Source: G963667855 sp963667855 (lineage in GTDB: Bacteria; Planctomycetota; Phycisphaerae; UBA1845). From it: a DNA stretch of 64,000 nt. The position numbers and the translations under genes were made by a program. Every line of letters starts with the position of its first letter. The stretch's first letter is position 1. Below are positions 9,095-19,044 of the stretch, piece by piece. The stretch covers positions 1 to 64,000 of the forward strand of contig CAXXKI010000029.1 of NCBI GenBank assembly GCA_963667855.2, in the 5' to 3' direction. The notes under the pieces were generated by a model, which ran no database searches, had not been told where the DNA came from, and worked only from the letters and a program-made list of their open reading frames with translations.

Positions 9095-9850
9095 TTACGG
9101 GCGTATTATCCCTTCACGAATAGCGAAACTCGCCAGTTCCACACGATCATGGATTCCCAGCTTTTTCATCAAACTCGCAGCGTGATTATCAACCGTTTTC
9201 ACGCTGACGTTATCGATCTCCGCTATTTCCTTCTTGGCCTTTCCCATTGCGATATGCCGCAAAGTGGCGTATTCCCTGGCGGTCAACGTAGACAGCCTCG
9301 TTCGGGCAACAGAACCCAGCCGGGCCTTTTTATCCCCTACAACTATCCGCTCCTGAACTTCAGCGGAATAGTATGTTTTCCCCGAGCCGACAGCCTTGAT
9401 CGCCTTGACAATGACGTCCAGTGATTCCCCCTTCACCAGGTATCCTGCCGCTTCAATTTCCAATGCCTGAGCGATATAGCTGTCATGGCAAAAGGCACTG
9501 AGGAAAAGAACCCTGGTGCCTGGACTTTGCAGTTGGATCTGCCGGGCCGCATCGAACGAAGACAATCCGGGCATATCAATATCCATCAATACCACGTCCG
9601 GCAGAAACTCAAACACCAAAGGCAATGCGTTCTCCGCGTTGTCCGCCGTGGCCACCACATTTACTCCCTTTTCGTAGGACAGCCCGGCCAGAAGCGCTTC
9701 ACGAACAGCAACGTGATTATCCACCAGAATCACAGAGATGGTTTTGCCCCCGCTACCACCAGTATCGTTAAGTGAGAGAAGCCCTTCAATGCGCCGTTCA
9801 CCTCCAGTTCCTTCTGCTCCCGTTGCCACAATCCGTGATTTCTCGTCCAT
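9095..9850 (-). CDS. NarL/FixJ-type response regulator (first copy)
   Basis: 251 residues. After an unusual Gly-rich leader of about 35 residues comes a receiver domain (ISVILVDNHVAVREALLAG, phospho-acceptor Asp90 in VVLMDIDMPG, FLSAFCHDSYI, AAGYLVKGES with the conserved Lys) and a LuxR-type helix-turn-helix (LTAREYATLRHIAMGKAKKE, IAEIDNVSVKTVDNHAASLM). It should act as a phosphorylation-controlled transcription factor. It lies 181 bp after a second, similar regulator and downstream of the hybrid kinase, all in one direction. The two regulators share the distinctive MDIDMPGL, SPGTRVLFLSAF-like and YYSAEVQERIVV-like segments, so they look like a tandem duplication that has since diverged. A longer spacer and its own leader suggest it may also have its own promoter. 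Confidence 0.92.
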   Translation of the reverse strand: MDEKSRIVATGAEGTGGERRIEGLLSLNDTGGSGGKTISVILVDNHVAVREALLAGLSYEKGVNVVATADNAENALPLVFEFLPDVVLMDIDMPGLSSFDAARQIQLQSPGTRVLFLSAFCHDSYIAQALEIEAAGYLVKGESLDVIVKAIKAVGSGKTYYSAEVQERIVVGDKKARLGSVARTRLSTLTAREYATLRHIAMGKAKKEIAEIDNVSVKTVDNHAASLMKKLGIHDRVELASFAIREGIIRP

Positions 9851-10031
9851 TAATTCATCCTCCGCACATCAACGCACGAATCACACTTCGCTTCGCTTGC
9901 CTGTTCCGGTATTCCGATCATGGCTACAGTATGAACAGAGATGTGTTTTTGGCCTATCAGCCGAAACGTCTAAATGCGGGGATGATTGAAAACCGTTTTA
10001 AAACAGCTTCAACAGGGCTGAAAATAGTGAT

Positions 10032-10694
10032 TCATGCTTCAGTTAACCCTTCTCTGATAGCAAAACGAGCCAGTTCGACGGACTTGTGGATTGATAATTT
10101 ATTCATCAGGTTTGCGGTGTGACAATGAACGGTTTTGGGGCTTAATCGCATGGTAGCAGCGATTTCTTTTTCGGTCAGTCCCCTGGCCACATAACGGAGA
10201 ACCTCAAGCTCTCTCGGCGTTAGAGTCGCTACTCGAGATTTCTTTTTCTGAGCCAGTCGCGTCCCGCCGGTATCAACGACTATTCTATTTCGTATGCTCT
10301 CAGAATAGAAATTTCTGCCCTTGGCTACCGACCTTATGGCCTGCATGACCACCTCCGGCGTTTCGCTTTTCGTGACATAACCGGCCGCCTCTACCGCCAA
10401 GGCCTGTTCAATGTAATGATCATGAGAAAATGCACTTAGAAAAATCACTCGAGTGCCGGGGCACTGCTCGTTTATCAACCGGACTCCATCAAAGCAGACA
10501 AGGCCGGGCATGTCGATATCCATGAGAACCACATCGGGTTTCAGCCTGATCGCCTCGTCTACACAGCGATCGGCGTTTTCCACCGCCCCAAGGACAGTTA
10601 AATCGCTTTCGGCGGCCAGCTTTTCTTCAAGCATCTGCCGCATTAAAGCATGATCATCAACCAACAGGACTGATATACAACCGTTCGTGTTCAT
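10032..10694 (-). CDS. NarL/FixJ-type response regulator (second copy, coupled to the kinase)
   Basis: 220 residues: receiver domain with Asp59 in VVLMDIDMPG and a switch Lys in AAGYVTKSETPE, then a LuxR helix-turn-helix (LTPRELEVLRYVARGLTEKE, MRLSPKTVHCHTANLMNKL). Its start overlaps the stop of the hybrid kinase by four bases (ATGA), so the two are translationally coupled and it is the most likely direct partner of that kinase. It closely resembles the regulator at 9095-9850. Confidence 0.93.
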   Translation of the reverse strand: MNTNGCISVLLVDDHALMRQMLEEKLAAESDLTVLGAVENADRCVDEAIRLKPDVVLMDIDMPGLVCFDGVRLINEQCPGTRVIFLSAFSHDHYIEQALAVEAAGYVTKSETPEVVMQAIRSVAKGRNFYSESIRNRIVVDTGGTRLAQKKKSRVATLTPRELEVLRYVARGLTEKEIAATMRLSPKTVHCHTANLMNKLSIHKSVELARFAIREGLTEA

Positions 10695-13600
10695 ACATGT
10701 TCCGCTGTGTTATTTTCCCTGCTCAACAGCAGTGAAGCCAATTCGTTCAACTCGCTAATCTGGAATGGTTTTCTTAACAGCGAGGTTCTCGAATCCAGGC
10801 TTTTCTCCAGATTACTATCTGAACTTCCGGTTATTATGATAGCCGGCACCGTCGCCCCCGCATTACGGATATGTTGTAAGCAGCTTGTCCCGCGTTTCTT
10901 GGGAAGATCATCATCCACAACCAATAGACTTGTCTGTGATTTATGCCTTTCGAAAGCCTCCAGGAACGAAACCCCATCCTCCGCTTCGAGTACCGAATAG
11001 TTGGACGATTCCAGGGACGAAGCAATAATACCGCGAACGTGACGATTATCGTCAGCCAACAGCACCAACTCACCGAATCCTTCACGCGTCGGAAACTGCC
11101 GATCTGAATCCTTACTGATCTGCTTTTCCTTTAAAACCGGCAAGGTTATAATAAAAGTTGCGCCTTTTCCCGGAGAGGATTCCACCTCTATCCACCCTTT
11201 ATGATCTTTGACGATTCCGTGAATGATAGCTAAACCCAAGCCGGTTCCCACTCCCCTGTGCTTGGTTGTAAAGAACGGTTCAAAAATATGCTCCCGGACA
11301 TTCTCCGCCATTCCAACTCCATTATCCGCAACGACCAGCTTCATCACCTCTTTAGTTTTCCCAAGCTTCGAGCCGGTTCGATGATCAACTGTCCGCGACA
11401 TGGAAATACGAAGAATACCTCCGTCCGGCATTGCATCGCGAGCGTTAATCACAAGATTCATAAGAACCTGCTGCAATTGCGTGCCATCGGCCAGCACCCA
11501 AACCTCTTCGTCGGTTATCTCCAGCTCCAGGTCGATAACCGCAGGTAAAACCCTGCGCAACAATCCGAATGAATTGTCAACCAGCTCGTTCATCCTGGTA
11601 GGTTCTTTTTCCGACGCCGTTTTGTGGCCGAACGCAAGAAGAGACCTGGTTACTCCGGTGGCTTGTTTCGCGGCTTCTTCAACTCCGTTCAGGAGGTTCA
11701 ACGCATCGTGGTTTTCCGGCAGAGTTCGACGAGCCAATGTGGAATATCCAGTAATAGCCATAAGCAGGTTATTGAAATCGTGCGCCACGCCAGACGCCAA
11801 TTGACCGACAGCATCCAGTCGCTGAGCGTGTCGCAGTTCGGCCTCAAGCCTGCGCCTTTCTTTCTCGGCGGCCTGACGTTCACTGAGATCCCGGGCAACA
11901 ATCATCACTACATGCCGGTCTCCCAGTACGGTCACCAATCCGTGTATTTCCATTAGTATTCGGCGATTACTCTTGGAGATATAGACAGCTTCGGTAACCA
12001 TGCTTCCCTGGGTTTTAATCCGATTCATAACCGTGGAAACATCCGATCCGGATTCATCTGCGGCCTGGAGATCCATCAAGCTCAGCTTCAGCAACTCCTC
12101 TCTCGTATATCCCAACGATTTGCAGGCAACATCATTCACCATAAAGAACGGATTAATCACGTGTTCACTACCGTATTCAAAAACCAGAATGGAATCCTGT
12201 ATGCTATCGAATAACTGGCGGTACTTCCGCTCGCTTTCCCGCAGAGCATCCTCTGCTCGTTTTCTCGCGGTAATATCGCGAAAGGTTGCTCTTACGACTT
12301 TCTGGCCGTCAAGCTCAATTACCGATGCGCTGTATTCAACGGGGAAAATCTCGCCGGTCTTTTTCATTACGTCAGTCTGCAGCTGTATCGCCCCGAATTT
12401 CAGTATACCGGCAAAAGTCTGCTCACCCAGTTCCGCAGTATCCGTAGCATAAATCGCCGGCATACCTTTCTTTTCAATCTCGTTCCTGGAATATCCAAAC
12501 AAATCAAGGAACTTGTCATTAACATCAATAACCGTCCGATTAAGCCCAAGCAACACAATTCCTTCTGTAGCCTGCTCGAACGAAAGGCGGAAACGCTCTT
12601 CGCTTTTGCGAAGCGCATCCTCTGCGCTACGCCGGGCGGTAACATCATCAAACACCGCCACCAACTCTCCTGAGGGAAGCCGATATACCCTGTTTTCAAA
12701 CGATGCGGTCAATCTACCATCGTCGTACCGAATGACCGGTAAGTTCTTGGGTTTTCCCGTTCGCCACACATCCTTGAAGACATCAAACAACCCCATGTCC
12801 ACAACTCTGGGAAATATCTCCCGAACCTCCTTACCGATGTACTCGACCCCCTCCAGACTCGCATTCCTTCTGCCTGCCGCGTTTACATCCTTGAAAACAA
12901 AACGATTACCATTATCCTGTACCTCGTAGACAGCCACACCGCTGGTCATATTGTTGAACAATTCCCGGTACCGGCTCTCTCCGGCGCGTACTGCCTGTTC
13001 GGCCAGTTTCTGCTCGGTAACATCCACCGCGATACTTAACACGCCCGGAGCGCTTTTATTTGAAATACGGAAAGGAACTCTTCTTACTTGAAAAAACCGG
13101 CGTTGGCCATGCGCCGTATGAATTGAGAATTCCTTTGTTTCCACTCGCTCACCGGTTCTGAATCCAAGATCATCGTGTTTCAACAACTGTTTGGCATCTA
13201 AACCGACCTCCTCTAACTCCTCAGGCAAACGACCAACCAATTTATCGATAGGTATGCCAAATATCTCGGCCGTTTTTCTGTTAGCCATTGCACAACGGCC
13301 AGTGCTATCCTGAGCAACTATCATCGCCGGCACGGCATCCAACATCCCTCTTAACCTGGCTTCACTTTCCTCCAAGGCCTTTTGGGCTCCCCTGATCATG
13401 GAAATGTCATCAACAACCTTCATGAATCCAACCGCCTTGCCGTCCTCGCCAAATACGGGAATTGCCTGGACCCTTACTTCAATGGCTGAACCATCATCGC
13501 GAACCGCAAGCGTTTCACATTCTGACTGCTCCCCTAAAGTCATTGCCCGCTCACCAGGACAATCCACACATATGGCCTCGCGTTTTTTGAATTCCCTGTA

Positions 13601-15058
13601 ACATTTCCTGCCAACAAGTTCGCCTGCAGATTTTCGGAAAATCTCCGCCTTCTTGTTGTTTACCATTAATATACTGTACGTGGAATCTATTAGTGCGATT
13701 CCCAACGGAATGTTTTCCACTAATAACCTGTATCGCTTCTCGCTGGCCCGTAGATTCTCCTCAGCCCGTTTATACGCGGTGATATCCTCGCCGATGGACT
13801 GATACGCGACGACCCTGCCCTTGTTATCGAACATCGCCCGGTCTGTCCAGCGATGCCAGCATATCTCCCCATCATTCCGCACGACCTTATGCTCGCACGT
13901 TTTTATCGGCTCGTTGATGGTTAACGAGCTTATGCTGCTTATTACTAACGGCCGGTCACTCTCAGGAATCAGATCGAGAAAAGATGTACCAATAAGCTGA
14001 TCGCGGGATTTGTTAAAATATTCGCAATAAGCATCGTTTACATATGTTATTTCACCGTCGGGGAAAAACCGGCAAATCAATCCAGGAGAATTTTCAGTCA
14101 GCGCCCGATACGCGGACTCACTCTCCTTCAGTGCGTCCTCAAACCGGCGCCGATTCGAAATACCAACCGCCAGAGTCAGTATCATCACCGCGACCACACA
14201 TAAAGACGCCTGCAGCAGAATCAGAGAAGTATTTAGTGTTTCCGTTACAAATGGTCCCGTACCATTAACCGTTCCCCAGATTGCCATAGCGGAAACCAGT
14301 GCCGTGCCAACCGCTGCTTCTCGTTGTCCAAATCGAAGAGCAACCAGCAAAAGGATAGGAAATACCAGTTGGGCCGCCACGCCCGAAAGATGAGCCGGAA
14401 GATGCCCGCCGAATTCCAGTACCCAGATCGCCACCAGAACCGCAAGTATTACCGCGAGTTCAGTGATTTTGAGAATAGAAAAATCCAACATCTTCCATCG
14501 TCGCCAACCAAGAAAAACGGGAAATACAATCAGTACTCCCGCGAAATCACCGAACCACCAGGTGAAAAGCATCGTGCGATAAACCTCCCACGATGCCAGC
14601 TTCAAAACGCAGATACTGGCAGGACCAATCAGGCAACTGCCCAGGCACATAATTGCTCCGACAACAATCAACGCAAACACATTTTGCGGTTTTTCCAATA
14701 CGGGCTTATGGCTGATGAATTTTCTGAACAGATGTGCCCCGGCAACGGCCTCCAGGGTACTGCCAACGCCAATCATCGACGAAGCAAGCAGTACGGTATG
14801 GATACTGGCATCCGCTCTGCCACCAAAAATCGCCACGTTTGCGCAAATAGCCCCCAGAAACACGCCTGGCCAAACTCCGTAACCGAATATAAGAATTGAT
14901 GCCAGAGCAACGCCCGTTGGAGGCCAGACAGGTGACGCACCTGTACCTTCAAATGCAAGTAATAAACCCACTCTTGCTGAGATATAATAGATTACCCCAA
15001 CGGATACTACGCGTAAAAGCCACCGCAATACCGGCGCATATGCGGTTCGATTCAACAT
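10691..15058 (-). CDS. MASE1 multi-PAS hybrid sensor histidine kinase
   Basis: 1455 residues. Residues 1-300 form a MASE1-type membrane sensor with about eight hydrophobic segments (SPVWPPTGVALASILIFGYG signature). Six PAS repeats follow, each opening with an ESExxYRxL-like helix, at about 313, 437, 562, 692, 818 and 940. The second PAS has a cysteine group (Cys486, Cys497, Cys500) that could bind a cofactor. Then come HisKA (His1093 in VAHDFNN), HATPase (NLVINARDAM, DNGVGM 1245-1250, EPFFTTK, GTGLGLAI) and a C-terminal receiver domain with Asp1382-1384 in VVDDDLP. It probably autophosphorylates in response to redox or small-molecule signals and passes phosphate to the coupled NarL regulators. 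Signal and targets are unknown. Confidence 0.95.
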   Translation of the reverse strand: MLNRTAYAPVLRWLLRVVSVGVIYYISARVGLLLAFEGTGASPVWPPTGVALASILIFGYGVWPGVFLGAICANVAIFGGRADASIHTVLLASSMIGVGSTLEAVAGAHLFRKFISHKPVLEKPQNVFALIVVGAIMCLGSCLIGPASICVLKLASWEVYRTMLFTWWFGDFAGVLIVFPVFLGWRRWKMLDFSILKITELAVILAVLVAIWVLEFGGHLPAHLSGVAAQLVFPILLLVALRFGQREAAVGTALVSAMAIWGTVNGTGPFVTETLNTSLILLQASLCVVAVMILTLAVGISNRRRFEDALKESESAYRALTENSPGLICRFFPDGEITYVNDAYCEYFNKSRDQLIGTSFLDLIPESDRPLVISSISSLTINEPIKTCEHKVVRNDGEICWHRWTDRAMFDNKGRVVAYQSIGEDITAYKRAEENLRASEKRYRLLVENIPLGIALIDSTYSILMVNNKKAEIFRKSAGELVGRKCYREFKKREAICVDCPGERAMTLGEQSECETLAVRDDGSAIEVRVQAIPVFGEDGKAVGFMKVVDDISMIRGAQKALEESEARLRGMLDAVPAMIVAQDSTGRCAMANRKTAEIFGIPIDKLVGRLPEELEEVGLDAKQLLKHDDLGFRTGERVETKEFSIHTAHGQRRFFQVRRVPFRISNKSAPGVLSIAVDVTEQKLAEQAVRAGESRYRELFNNMTSGVAVYEVQDNGNRFVFKDVNAAGRRNASLEGVEYIGKEVREIFPRVVDMGLFDVFKDVWRTGKPKNLPVIRYDDGRLTASFENRVYRLPSGELVAVFDDVTARRSAEDALRKSEERFRLSFEQATEGIVLLGLNRTVIDVNDKFLDLFGYSRNEIEKKGMPAIYATDTAELGEQTFAGILKFGAIQLQTDVMKKTGEIFPVEYSASVIELDGQKVVRATFRDITARKRAEDALRESERKYRQLFDSIQDSILVFEYGSEHVINPFFMVNDVACKSLGYTREELLKLSLMDLQAADESGSDVSTVMNRIKTQGSMVTEAVYISKSNRRILMEIHGLVTVLGDRHVVMIVARDLSERQAAEKERRRLEAELRHAQRLDAVGQLASGVAHDFNNLLMAITGYSTLARRTLPENHDALNLLNGVEEAAKQATGVTRSLLAFGHKTASEKEPTRMNELVDNSFGLLRRVLPAVIDLELEITDEEVWVLADGTQLQQVLMNLVINARDAMPDGGILRISMSRTVDHRTGSKLGKTKEVMKLVVADNGVGMAENVREHIFEPFFTTKHRGVGTGLGLAIIHGIVKDHKGWIEVESSPGKGATFIITLPVLKEKQISKDSDRQFPTREGFGELVLLADDNRHVRGIIASSLESSNYSVLEAEDGVSFLEAFERHKSQTSLLVVDDDLPKKRGTSCLQHIRNAGATVPAIIITGSSDSNLEKSLDSRTSLLRKPFQISELNELASLLLSRENNTAEHV

Positions 15059-15838
15059 CGCTTCACCTCCATCAACGCGAAGCGTTTACTGATCAAGCCA
15101 TATTGTGAATTGACGGGTTTATTATTTCATATTACCGCCACGTACTATCATCCACTTCCTGGCTATACATAAGGCGCAGTAACATTACCAGGCCGAATTT
15201 TAACTCTCGTCTACCATCCCTACTTGCCCGCGAGCCTTAAAGGCGATTGTTTATCACCGGTAATCCTACCTGATTAGCCTGACATATGAAACAAAACGCT
15301 TAACAAACCAAACACTTTTCTTACCTATTTATTCCAGATATCCAAAACAATAGGGGCAATACCCCTATTGTACTCCTGTTACTTACATCGCGAGCATACG
15401 TTTTTAAAAAGGGCATATGAATACACTAAATTCTCAAACCCGCACATTTCTTAACCCAAATTAATAAAAAACCTTTTAGCAAGAGTAATTGCGTAAATTC
15501 GCGCCGCCCTATTGGTAACCAACTCCTTTAGCATCCGCATCGTTCGGTTCCTGCTTTCCGCGGCGTCCCCAAAATCGCCTACAAATACGTACGGTTACTC
15601 ATACTCGGTATCACTTGGAAACGTCCTCACACTCTGGAGCGGCCATGATCTCGTTTTCACGCGCAACCGGTATAAGAAACGCTGATTCGTAACCAAAATC
15701 CCTGATCCTGCGCCGAAAAATCAACGTAACTTTTAGCAGAGAACGCCTGTTCCTTCCCCGGTATCCTTGTTTTACAATGTTAAAAACGGAATAATCGGAA
15801 CACTCTGGTTAGCTTTAAAGATGAAAAGAAGTCATTTA
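15059..15838. other. 780-bp intergenic region, divergent promoters expected
   Basis: I see no gene here. It lies between the start of the sensor kinase (leftward) and the first glycan-locus gene (rightward), so it should hold promoters for both. It is more AT-rich around 15290-15480 and includes the perfect palindrome listed separately. Confidence 0.5.
15348..15370. promoter_or_regulatory. Palindrome, possible operator
   Basis: A perfect 9-bp inverted repeat (CAATAGGGG / CCCCTATTG) with a 5-nt spacer lies about 290 bp before the kinase start and 470 bp before the glycan genes. No T-run follows, so a regulator-binding site is more likely than a terminator. Confidence 0.4.
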
Positions 15839-17668
15839 ATGAAAAAACGCCGGCTCACGATTCTTTTGGACAAAGATGACTTCGATTCCGTTTCCTTAGC
15901 CTACCCGGAAGCTATGGAAGGGACAATCCTGGCTTTTGACGTGGATATTCACGTAGAGTTACTCAGTAGAAACATCAAGCACCTGACCTGTTGGGATGTC
16001 ATTGAAGAAAGCAGCCTGCCAGACCTCGAAAAGTTTGAGGCAGAGGTACAACGATTCTGGAATGAAAACGGTTCGGCCCCTTTTGGGGGCATCGACTGCC
16101 TGAAGATGGCCGGATTCCGCCACATAACCTGTTTCACCCGATTGGCCTGGGCAGCTTTCGTAATAAAAGCGGCTCTTAATAAACTTCAGCCTGACGAGGT
16201 AATCGCTTTCGACGAGCCCAAAGGACACGGTCTGGAACAGCCGCCCGGATACACGAAAATGCCTCTGCTTTTCGCCCTGTTGCGGGGTATGGCGGAACAG
16301 GCCGGTATCACTGTCCACTTACTGAGCAGGTCAACCACATCAGCCTTCCCCTCGTTCGTAGACCAGGTAGCGGTTGATGCCAACATGGCCTTGCCCTCCC
16401 TGGACCCTGGAGAGGTAATAGGAGATAAACCATATATTCTATTTACGGCCAGCGGTAGTGGGTTGACCAGGCAAATTCCACTGCTTGTGGTCATCGGTGG
16501 GCAAACGGAATTCACCGCTCTGCAAATGTACAAATCAGCCGACACTTCTACACTGCAACAATTAGCAGATAGAGGTTTCACTGCATATCACGAATTTCAA
16601 TTGACATCACACATTGAACAACAAATGGACAAAACCTGGCTGGCTGCCATCCGGCAGGATTTCGACGAGAAACGCTGTAATTGCCACTCAAACATCAGTT
16701 GCATTTTCGATAACCCATATATGAATATCCATTTCGATTTCATATACGATATATATATACCCAGGATGGTTCAACACATTCAGACCTGGCAAGGGCTGTT
16801 CAACAGTCATCGACCCAGTTTGATTGTCGCCAATTACCATGGCCCCGTTATTGACGTGGCCGCTTCTTTGAACATACCAACAATCGTGTTTCCTCACGGC
16901 GTTATGATTATTGGCGAAACCCGGTTTTATACTTCACTGCCGGAATCTACACACATTGGAGCTTTGAGTGAAAAACATAAGGGAAAACTGGTCTCGGCGG
17001 GTATCGCTGCAAGCCGGATAACGGTAACCGGAGATCCGGCCTGCCAATGCATTGAACAACAACAATCACCGGGCGGCAGGCAAAGCAGAAACAAAATCCT
17101 TATTTGTACGTGTATCACAGGCCTGCCATCGACAACGGGTTACCTCCCCCAGGCTAACTGGGCAAAAGCAGCCGCCGATTTTCAATCGCTCGCCAGCCTT
17201 GCGGCACGAAAACCGGAATGGCGGTTCACTATCCGCTGTCACCCTCGGTGGGACCACTATCGACTTTACGAATACGTGAATGAGCAATTGGATGACAACC
17301 CAAAAATCCAAGTCGTTACCAACTCATCGCTGGAGGAGGCTGTCCAGGACGCCGATATCGTTGTTATACCTAATGTAAAATCGTCGGCCCTTATCGAGGC
17401 TTCTTTTTTCTCCAAGCCGGTGATTTTCCTCGACTCCGCCATGTGCTGGTACGACCACCTAACCTGGGCGACAGAGTGCTGGCCTAAAGCTGGTTCCGTG
17501 GAAGAGCTGGAATTGATTATAGAGGAGGCATTCGACAACCCTGCACGATACGACGCCCTGCTGACGCAAACAATGCAGGCCAGGGCGAATTTCTACCCCT
17601 CTGCTGCGCCGAACAAATGTACAATCGGCGAATGCCTGGTAAAATTAGCCCGAAGTCAGTCACCTTAA
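15839..17668 (+). CDS. GT-B-like glycosyltransferase/surface-carbohydrate protein
   Basis: 609 residues from the ATG at 15839 (AAGAAG upstream); an ATG at 15821 or a TTG at 15767 in the same frame are alternatives. The C-terminal half has features of nucleotide-sugar or CDP-polyol glycosyltransferases: IPTIVFPHGVMIIGE, HIGALSEKHKGKLVSAGI, RITVTGDPA, RFTIRCHPRWD and, at the acceptor loop, ADIVVIPNVKSSALIEASFF then SKPVIFLD. The N-terminal half (DKDDFDSVSLAYPEAMEG, DEVIAFDEP) resembles proteins that accompany surface polysaccharide clusters. No signal peptide is seen. It is the first gene of the glycan locus and is followed 44 bp later by the DUF4910 gene. The sugar it transfers cannot be read from sequence. 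Confidence 0.7.
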   Translation: MKKRRLTILLDKDDFDSVSLAYPEAMEGTILAFDVDIHVELLSRNIKHLTCWDVIEESSLPDLEKFEAEVQRFWNENGSAPFGGIDCLKMAGFRHITCFTRLAWAAFVIKAALNKLQPDEVIAFDEPKGHGLEQPPGYTKMPLLFALLRGMAEQAGITVHLLSRSTTSAFPSFVDQVAVDANMALPSLDPGEVIGDKPYILFTASGSGLTRQIPLLVVIGGQTEFTALQMYKSADTSTLQQLADRGFTAYHEFQLTSHIEQQMDKTWLAAIRQDFDEKRCNCHSNISCIFDNPYMNIHFDFIYDIYIPRMVQHIQTWQGLFNSHRPSLIVANYHGPVIDVAASLNIPTIVFPHGVMIIGETRFYTSLPESTHIGALSEKHKGKLVSAGIAASRITVTGDPACQCIEQQQSPGGRQSRNKILICTCITGLPSTTGYLPQANWAKAAADFQSLASLAARKPEWRFTIRCHPRWDHYRLYEYVNEQLDDNPKIQVVTNSSLEEAVQDADIVVIPNVKSSALIEASFFSKPVIFLDSAMCWYDHLTWATECWPKAGSVEELELIIEEAFDNPARYDALLTQTMQARANFYPSAAPNKCTIGECLVKLARSQSP

Positions 17669-17712
17669 GCTCAGGACAACCGAATAGACAATAATTATAT
17701 TCCGGCGGAAAA

Positions 17713-19044
17713 ATGATTTTAACCGAATTAAACAAACAGAATCGAGCGGAACAGAAGCAGCGAATGGTAAAGCTTATTCGCGATCACTACATGCTTAACC
17801 GATCGGCAACCAACGACGACACGGATATTCTAGTTTCTACAATTGCCCAACAATTGGAATGCCCGGTCCGGGAGTTTGAAGCGGGGACGGAAGTATTGAC
17901 CTGGTTTGTTCCCAGGCGATGGAAAGTTAGAGAGGCATACCTTGCCAGGACCGATGGAACGAGAGTTATTGATTTTTCCAATAACCCCCTTCACCTGTGG
18001 ACACACTCGATAAGTTTACAGGGCATAATCAGCCGGGAACAACTCGAAGAACATCTTTTCTTTCATCCGGAATTTCCAGATCGAATCCCCTACCATTTCA
18101 TGAATGGATACCGTTATTGCAATGAGCCTTCTGAATGGGGATTCTGCTTATCGCGCAACCAGTACGATCAGTTGACAGATGATGAATATCACGTCCATAT
18201 AGATACGGATCTGGACCATGAAGGCACGATGAAGGTAGTAGACTTTCATCTCCCTGGAGAAAAACAGCAGACGGTATTCTTTGCAGCACACACCTGCCAT
18301 CCCGGCATAGTGACCGACGGCTTGTCAGATGTGGCCATCCTGGTGGAGCTTTTTGCCCAACTGGCGAGCCTCAAGAAGCGTAAATACAGTTACCGCCTGA
18401 TTCTAGGCCCGGAGTATTTCGCAGCAGCAGCGTTTCTGGCAAGCACCCCCAAAAACGAAATAGACAATCTGATCGGCGGTGTTTATCTGGATATGATCGG
18501 TAATCGGCACAAGTGGGCTTTCTCCACCTCATTCCGGGGTAACACCTTAATCGATAAGGTGGTAACCAACGTAATGCGTTACCACACCGAAGAACACGTT
18601 CAACTGCCGCACAGAAAACTGGGTGGAAACGACGAGATGTTCTACAACGGACCGGGCTTCTGCATTCCCACAACGGAATTCGGCTGCTCTCTGCACGACG
18701 AACATCACACAGATGCGGATAACCTGGAACTTCTCGATGAAAACCAACTGATTCAAGCCCTGGGGATTACCGAACGCATCGTGAATGTATTCGAGTCCGA
18801 TTTCATTCCCCGCCGTCTTTTCAAGGGTCCGCTTTACCTGTCACGGTACGATTTGTACATGCCCCTGCAGGTTGATGAGCATCTGCACGATGTTCAGGAA
18901 GAAATCCAGATTCTTATGGACGGGAAACTTTCCTGCCTGGAACTGGCCGACAAACTGGGCGCCGATTTCGACTACGTGCATTCCTTCTGCAGCCAGCTTG
19001 AAAAACACAACCTGATCGAACGAGTGGAAAGGAACGACAAATGA
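17713..19044 (+). CDS. DUF4910 aminopeptidase-like protein with C-terminal winged helix
   Basis: 443 residues. The core matches the DUF4910/DUF2172 (COG4310) M28-like zinc hydrolase family that travels with surface-polysaccharide genes. Candidate zinc ligands are in FFAAHTCHPG and TDGLSDVA, an acid residue in LILGPEYFAA, and a late HDEHHTDADN segment. The last 70 residues (IQILMDGKLSCLELADKLG, FDYVHSFCSQLEKHNLIERV) look like a winged-helix module. No export signal. The family has been seen in many nonulosonic-acid and capsule loci, but no reaction is firmly assigned to it; removing an amino-acid or acyl group from a sugar amine is plausible. Its stop overlaps the next start by four bases. Confidence 0.85.
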   Translation: MILTELNKQNRAEQKQRMVKLIRDHYMLNRSATNDDTDILVSTIAQQLECPVREFEAGTEVLTWFVPRRWKVREAYLARTDGTRVIDFSNNPLHLWTHSISLQGIISREQLEEHLFFHPEFPDRIPYHFMNGYRYCNEPSEWGFCLSRNQYDQLTDDEYHVHIDTDLDHEGTMKVVDFHLPGEKQQTVFFAAHTCHPGIVTDGLSDVAILVELFAQLASLKKRKYSYRLILGPEYFAAAAFLASTPKNEIDNLIGGVYLDMIGNRHKWAFSTSFRGNTLIDKVVTNVMRYHTEEHVQLPHRKLGGNDEMFYNGPGFCIPTTEFGCSLHDEHHTDADNLELLDENQLIQALGITERIVNVFESDFIPRRLFKGPLYLSRYDLYMPLQVDEHLHDVQEEIQILMDGKLSCLELADKLGADFDYVHSFCSQLEKHNLIERVERNDK

